The translations under genes and the position numbers were made by a program. A stretch of 64,000 nt of DNA from Micromonospora sp. H61 (GTDB lineage: Bacteria; Actinomycetota; Actinomycetes; Mycobacteriales; Micromonosporaceae), in contig NZ_JAGPXY010000004.1 in the NCBI RefSeq assembly GCF_018070325.1, positions 112,009-176,008 of the forward strand, written 5' to 3'. Under the pieces are notes generated by a model that was not told where the DNA came from, did no database searches, and saw nothing but the letters and a program-made list of their open reading frames with translations. Below are positions 60,610 through 64,000 of the stretch, in pieces (the stretch's first letter is position 1; the number at the start of each line of letters is the position of its first letter).

Positions 60610-61158
60610 ATGAGGATCATCGAAGGCACCGTCGATGAGATCATCGAGTACCAAACCCGCACCAACCATGTCCCGCCAGCAGAGGACGACGGAACCGCAG
60701 CTCCGGAAAAGGAGGCGCTCCCGACTCGCAGCACGTCGGCGCTCGACTCCGACGACGAGGAAGCGTTCTTCATCAAGCAGTTCGTCTACACCCGTGCGAA
60801 CGACGGCGGCACGGCCAACAGGGTGCTGACGTTCCTCAACCGCGCCTTGGAGCTCAAGACTGTGGTCGCCATTGGGGAGTCCGACCGCACCCACGACGGC
60901 TACACCGACTACATCATGGTCCGCGACCAGGGACCGAAGAAGTACGGGGCCGTCGTCTACGTCAAGCCGGGCAACGGAGGCCTCACGCTGCGACTGCGCC
61001 CCGAGGATGTCAACGACCTGGACGACGACCGGATCAAACTCCGCAACGTCGCGCAGACCCAGAAGTACGCGGTGAACTGCCCGCTCAACGACGGCGACGC
61101 GGTCGACCTTGCCCTCGTTCTGACCGAACGCGCCCTCAAGAAGGTGCGTGGCAACTGA
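60610..61158 (+). CDS. Hypothetical protein
   Basis: A 182-residue cytosolic protein. A disordered acidic linker (AEDDGTAAPEKEALPTRSTSALDSDDEEA, about 22-50) is followed by an ordered domain: RANDGGTANRVLTFLNRALELKTVVAIGESD, KKYGAVVYVKPGNGGLTLRLRPEDVNDLDDDRIKLRNV and QKYAVNCPLNDGDAVDLALVLTERALKKV. The last part is DUF5655-like in appearance but I do not assign it. ATG 60610 is near GGAGAG; ATG 60592 is also in frame. Begins 154 bp after the IS. Confidence 0.6.
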   Translation: MRIIEGTVDEIIEYQTRTNHVPPAEDDGTAAPEKEALPTRSTSALDSDDEEAFFIKQFVYTRANDGGTANRVLTFLNRALELKTVVAIGESDRTHDGYTDYIMVRDQGPKKYGAVVYVKPGNGGLTLRLRPEDVNDLDDDRIKLRNVAQTQKYAVNCPLNDGDAVDLALVLTERALKKVRGN

Positions 61159-61594
61159 CCTTCGCGCGCGGTCCGGCAGGAGCCAATCCAGATGGCGAGG
61201 CTCCGGCTGGACCGCGACCGTTGGTCAAAGGCTTCAGTCGTCGCGCCGCTGATAGCGAACTACCCGCCTGGCACTCGATTCCGACGATGCCCCCGCTGAC
61301 CAGCGGTACAGCTTGCCGGAACAGCCCTCGCGCTGGATGTTGAGTGACTGCATCGGTCATCCAGGATCTGCACGGTGGAGATCTCATCCTCGGCGTCGCG
61401 CTGGCAGTCACCGATGACGGGACTCCATGCGACAGTCCTACATCATCCGCGACCTCCGGATTTGCCGATGACAGGTACTTGTGGTGACCCAGGTAATGAT
61501 GAGGATGCGGTGCAGATCCGCAGGCGCCGCTGAACGTTAAGGCACGAGGCGGTCAGCGATACTCTGACCACCGGCTCTGATGATTGGGGAAACC
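61159..61594. other. Intergenic stretch without gene
   Basis: 436 bases with no supportable gene; open frames are short and unlike any family. Probably decayed DNA between two unknown genes. Confidence 0.4.
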
Positions 61595-61957
61595 ATGAAG
61601 GTTCGAGGGACCGTGTTACCTGACTCAGTGCTGGCACCCATGCGGGCCGCCGCCGTGACCGCTGCCCGAGACGCGGGAGACGTCACATCCGACGAGTTGG
61701 CGGAGCGAGTCCTCGATGCGGTCGTGAAGGCATTGCTTGCCTCCACCGACGTCAAACAGCAAATTCGTGAGCTTCCACCGTTAGACAGCCTGCCTCCCGG
61801 CGCCACCATGGCAGACGTCCGTACCGAACAGCGATTAGCGATTTTCACGCCACCGGAACCCTGCTCCAGCTACGGCTCACCGATCACCAAGGAATCTTGG
61901 CTGAATGTGGGGTACGCCGAGCGATCGACACGAACGGGCAGTGACAAGAGCGACTAG
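61595..61957 (+). CDS. Small hypothetical protein
   Basis: A 120-residue protein: MKVRGTVLPDSVLAPMRAAAVTAARDAGDVTSDELAERVLDAVVKALLASTDVKQQIRELPPLDSLP, predicted mostly helical, then a less ordered tail. GGGGAAACC precedes the ATG. No family recognised. It stops just before a string of transposase remnants. Confidence 0.5.
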   Translation: MKVRGTVLPDSVLAPMRAAAVTAARDAGDVTSDELAERVLDAVVKALLASTDVKQQIRELPPLDSLPPGATMADVRTEQRLAIFTPPEPCSSYGSPITKESWLNVGYAERSTRTGSDKSD

Positions 61958-62285
61958 CCCCGGTACGGCTCCTGGCAGTCGATCTGCACCCGTCTCCGCA
62001 GGTGGGCCCTCGATGGCACGTTCGAGCGGATGCTCGCCGGGATCCAGGCCGACGCGGACGCTGCCGGGGACATCGACTGGTTGGTGTCGGTCGACTCGAC
62101 GATCGGTCGCGCCCACCAGCACGCCGCCGGCGCGAAAGGGGGCGCGGAGACTCGAACGAACCGCAAGCTCACGCCTTCGGTCGATCTCGAGGTGGACTGA
62201 CAACCAAAGACTCACCTCGCCTACGACAGCCGGGGACGAACCCTGGGCTTCGTGCTCTCCGGCGGCAACGTCAGTAGTAGGGCTG
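61958..62285 (+). pseudogene. IS5-family transposase remnant
   Basis: RYGSWQSICTRLRRWALDGTFERMLAGIQADADAAGDIDWLVSVDSTIGRAHQHAAGAK is the start of an IS5/IS427-type DDE domain. The sequence then jumps to a second frame for AHAFGRSRGGLTTK and to a third for THLAYDSRGRTLGFVLSGGNV. Two frameshifts and no ends: inactive. Confidence 0.7.
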
Positions 62286-62316
62286 ATCTGGGCCCTGGCA
62301 CCGGTGCGGAAACGGC

Positions 62317-62565
62317 CGGTCGAGCAAGATCGCCATCATCGACGGCACCCTGATCCCGACCCGCGATCACCGCCTGGCGGCCCGGAGCAAGAACTACAGG
62401 TACTCGACGAACCTGCAGGTCGCCATCGACGCCAGCACCCGCCTGGTCATCGCCGTCGGCGACCCGTAGCCCGGTAACCGCAACGACAGCGTCGTCTACC
62501 GCACCAGCGGCACGCAGGAGAAGCTGGACGGGCGCCCGGTGATGGCGACGGCGGCTACCGGCGGC
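62317..62565 (+). pseudogene. Second IS5-like transposase remnant
   Basis: RSSKIAIIDGTLIPTRDHRLAARSKNYRYSTNLQVAIDASTRLVIAVGDP then TAG at 62467-62469, followed by PGNRNDSVVYRTSG and GRPVMA with a frame change near MADGGYR. DDE-domain middle of a different IS5 subgroup from the preceding remnant. Inactive. Confidence 0.65.
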
Positions 62566-63328
62566 GGTGACCACCGCGTCGAAGGCCGCCGTAAATTTCG
62601 TGTCCCGGTCGCGGAGCAGGAACCGCAGTTCGGCCACCCGCTGGTTGAGGTCATCAGCAGGTTGCGCGCCTGCTGCGCTACCAGGCGCCGTTCGGATGGG
62701 TGGTCACCCCGACGACGTGGACCTGGCGGGTGGCGATCTCGACGAAGACCAGCACGTAGACCCGCTTGAACAGCACGGTGTCGACCGTGAAGAAGTCACA
62801 TGCCAGCATCGTGCGGGCCTGGGCGGTCAGGAACTGTCGCCAGGTGGGCCCGGACCGCCGCGGCGCGGGGTTGATGCCGGCCTGGTGGAGGATCTTCCAC
62901 ACGGTGCTGGCCGCCACCTTTTAGCCCAGGCCGACCAGCTCACCTTGGATGCGCCGGTGCCCCCAGGTCGGGTTCTCCGCCGCCAAGCGCAGCACCAGCC
63001 GACGGACCCGGTTGTCGACGGGCGGCCGGCCCGGCCGGGCATGCGGGTAGGTCCATCGTCGGGCGACCAGCTCCCGATGCCACCGAAGCAGTGTCGCTGG
63101 GGTGACGAAGAACGCCGACCAGCGCGGGCGGGGCAGCAGCCGCGACAACACCGCCAACACCACCCGGTCGGCGGGTTGGAGATCTGGGCGGTGCACCTGT
63201 CGGCGCAGCACCGCCACCTGATGCCGGAGTACCAGGATTTACACGTCCTTGGCCCCACCATCGTGGGCGAGCTGGGACAACATCTGTAGAACCTGGCGAA
63301 GCAGCAGGTACATCAGCGATGTGCTCAT
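62560..63328 (-). pseudogene. Integrase-core transposase remnant with nonsense codons
   Basis: A minus-strand rve-type transposase: MSTSLMYLLLRQVLQMLSQLAHDGGAKDV then a [39 protein letters not shown] ... [18 protein letters not shown], a second TAA, KVAASTVWKILHQAGINPAPRRSGPTWRQFLTAQARTMLACDFFTVDTVLFKRVYVLVFVEIATRQVHVVGVTTHPNGAW, and a frame change before ELRFLLRDRDTKFTAAFDAV. Only one Asp region of the DDE triad stays in a readable frame. Two stops and a frameshift make it dead. Confidence 0.7.
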
Positions 63329-63506
63329 GGCCTTCATCGTGTCGGCCAGGTCGATGTCGAGCGAACTGCAGCTCAGCCGGCGTAACCCAATTCTCGAGCC
63401 CCACGGGCCCGTCCGGCATGATCAGCTCGCTACAGGTTTCGATGCGGTTCGGTAACAAGCTGAGCTACATCAGTATGAAGAACATGGAGCTCACTCGGCT
63501 GCTGAT

Positions 63507-64000
63507 CTAGCCGGCGAGGATCCGGGCGACGGCGGTGCTCAGCACGCGTACGCCGCGGGTCGAGCCCGCCTCTAGCCCGGTCAGGTCGCGCACGCGGGTC
63601 AGCCGGTAGTCGAGCGTGCGCGGGTGGATGCACAGCGCGGCCGCGGTGTCGAGCCGGTTCATGTCGTGCTGGTAGTAGGCGTCCAGCGTGGCGACCAGGT
63701 CGGGGCCGGCGTCGAGTTGCGCTCCGACCACCTGGAGCCACTGCCCGACCTCCGCCAGTCGGGCGGCGCCCAGCTCGGCGAAGACGTCGGTGACCGTGTA
63801 CGCGTGGCGCGGCACGGCCCGCACCGGTGCGACCTCGCTGACCTGCCGGGCCAGCGCCACGGCGTCGCCGAACGCGCGCACCCGCCCAGGCGCGGTGCCG
63901 GCCGCGCACGGCCGGCCGGTCATCGAGGCCACGTCGCGGGCCAGCGCGAGCCCGCGCTCGACCGCCGGCTGCCGGCCGCCCGGCAAGCTGGGGATCAGCG
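63507..64000 (-). CDS. PucR/CdaR-type helix-turn-helix regulator (partial)
   Basis: The last 164 codons of a minus-strand gene whose 5' part lies beyond the window. The C-terminal HTH_30 domain reads LVATLDAYYQHDMNRLDTAAALCIHPRTLDYRLTRVRDLTGLEAGSTRGVRVL, characteristic of PucR/CdaR sugar-diacid or purine regulators. The preceding region (VASMTGRPCAAGTAPGRVRAFGDAVALARQVSEVAPVRAVP) matches the middle GGDEF-like linker of that family. It is probably the first ordinary chromosomal gene to the right of the decayed island part, or island cargo. Confidence 0.8.
   Translation of the reverse strand, partial: LIPSLPGGRQPAVERGLALARDVASMTGRPCAAGTAPGRVRAFGDAVALARQVSEVAPVRAVPRHAYTVTDVFAELGAARLAEVGQWLQVVGAQLDAGPDLVATLDAYYQHDMNRLDTAAALCIHPRTLDYRLTRVRDLTGLEAGSTRGVRVLSTAVARILAG

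Noticed and set aside
1..64000. CRISPR arrays or tandem repeat arrays
   Set aside because: No regularly spaced direct repeats of 25-40 bp were seen on reading through.

Overview
The window is high-GC DNA with frequent GTG starts, short ATGA-type overlaps and actinobacterial gene families (HelR-type rifamycin-resistance helicase, LtrA, EthD, large LuxR regulators, IS701, Rhs with Hint). It most likely comes from the chromosome of a filamentous actinomycete; Micromonosporaceae is a plausible guess that cannot be proved from sequence alone. Functions below are read from motifs and family resemblance; no database search was run.

Region by region. 0-6 kb: the tail of a LacI-type regulator, a GH15 glucoamylase/trehalase-like enzyme, a secreted lectin-like protein behind a perfect palindrome, helR, and a tiny secreted protein. 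6-10.4 kb: an alpha/beta hydrolase divergent from a TetR regulator, then a minus-strand operon (EthD-like protein, membrane protein, disulfide flavoprotein). Three copies of one 16-bp palindrome mark tetR and the operon promoter as a small regulon. 10.4-17.8 kb: LtrA, small unknowns, a secreted PQQ sugar dehydrogenase behind a CebR-like operator, a decayed acetyltransferase, DinB, a shortened VOC protein and an LPXTG-type surface protein. 17.9-29 kb: a catabolic locus with a C-C-bond-hydrolase-like enzyme, a DJ-1/PfpI protein, a GntR regulator, a complete ABC importer with two different ATPases, a GabD-like aldehyde dehydrogenase and an iron alcohol dehydrogenase.

29-49.8 kb is the highlight: a RiPP gene cluster of the NHLP (nitrile-hydratase-like leader peptide) type. 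A promoter near 34.83 kb reads leftward through two precursor genes, a YcaO, a TfuA partner and a B12-type radical SAM methyltransferase. A second leftward operon (45.6 to 35.7 kb) encodes a fused azoline-forming cyclodehydratase, a SagB-type oxidase, a secretion adaptor, a C39 peptidase-exporter and a second ABC transporter. A lipoprotein, a MerR and a large LuxR regulator complete it. The cores differ sharply: one is hydrophobic with no Cys, Ser or Thr (VAPIADNNVNIIAVLIL), the other is Cys-rich (LDPSCACCCPCCCT). The parts list predicts backbone thioamidation/C-methylation of the first and poly-thiazole formation on the second, sharing one export machine.

50-64 kb looks like a genomic island or its remains. 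It starts at a tRNA 3'-half plus terminator (tRNA-Pro-like, a candidate attachment site) and holds a three-gene operon of unknown function, a lipoprotein, decayed coding sequence, an Rhs-Hint polymorphic toxin with its immunity gene, an IS701-family element with CTAG target duplication that cuts the Rhs gene, two small unknowns, three transposase remnants, and at the edge a PucR/CdaR-type regulator.
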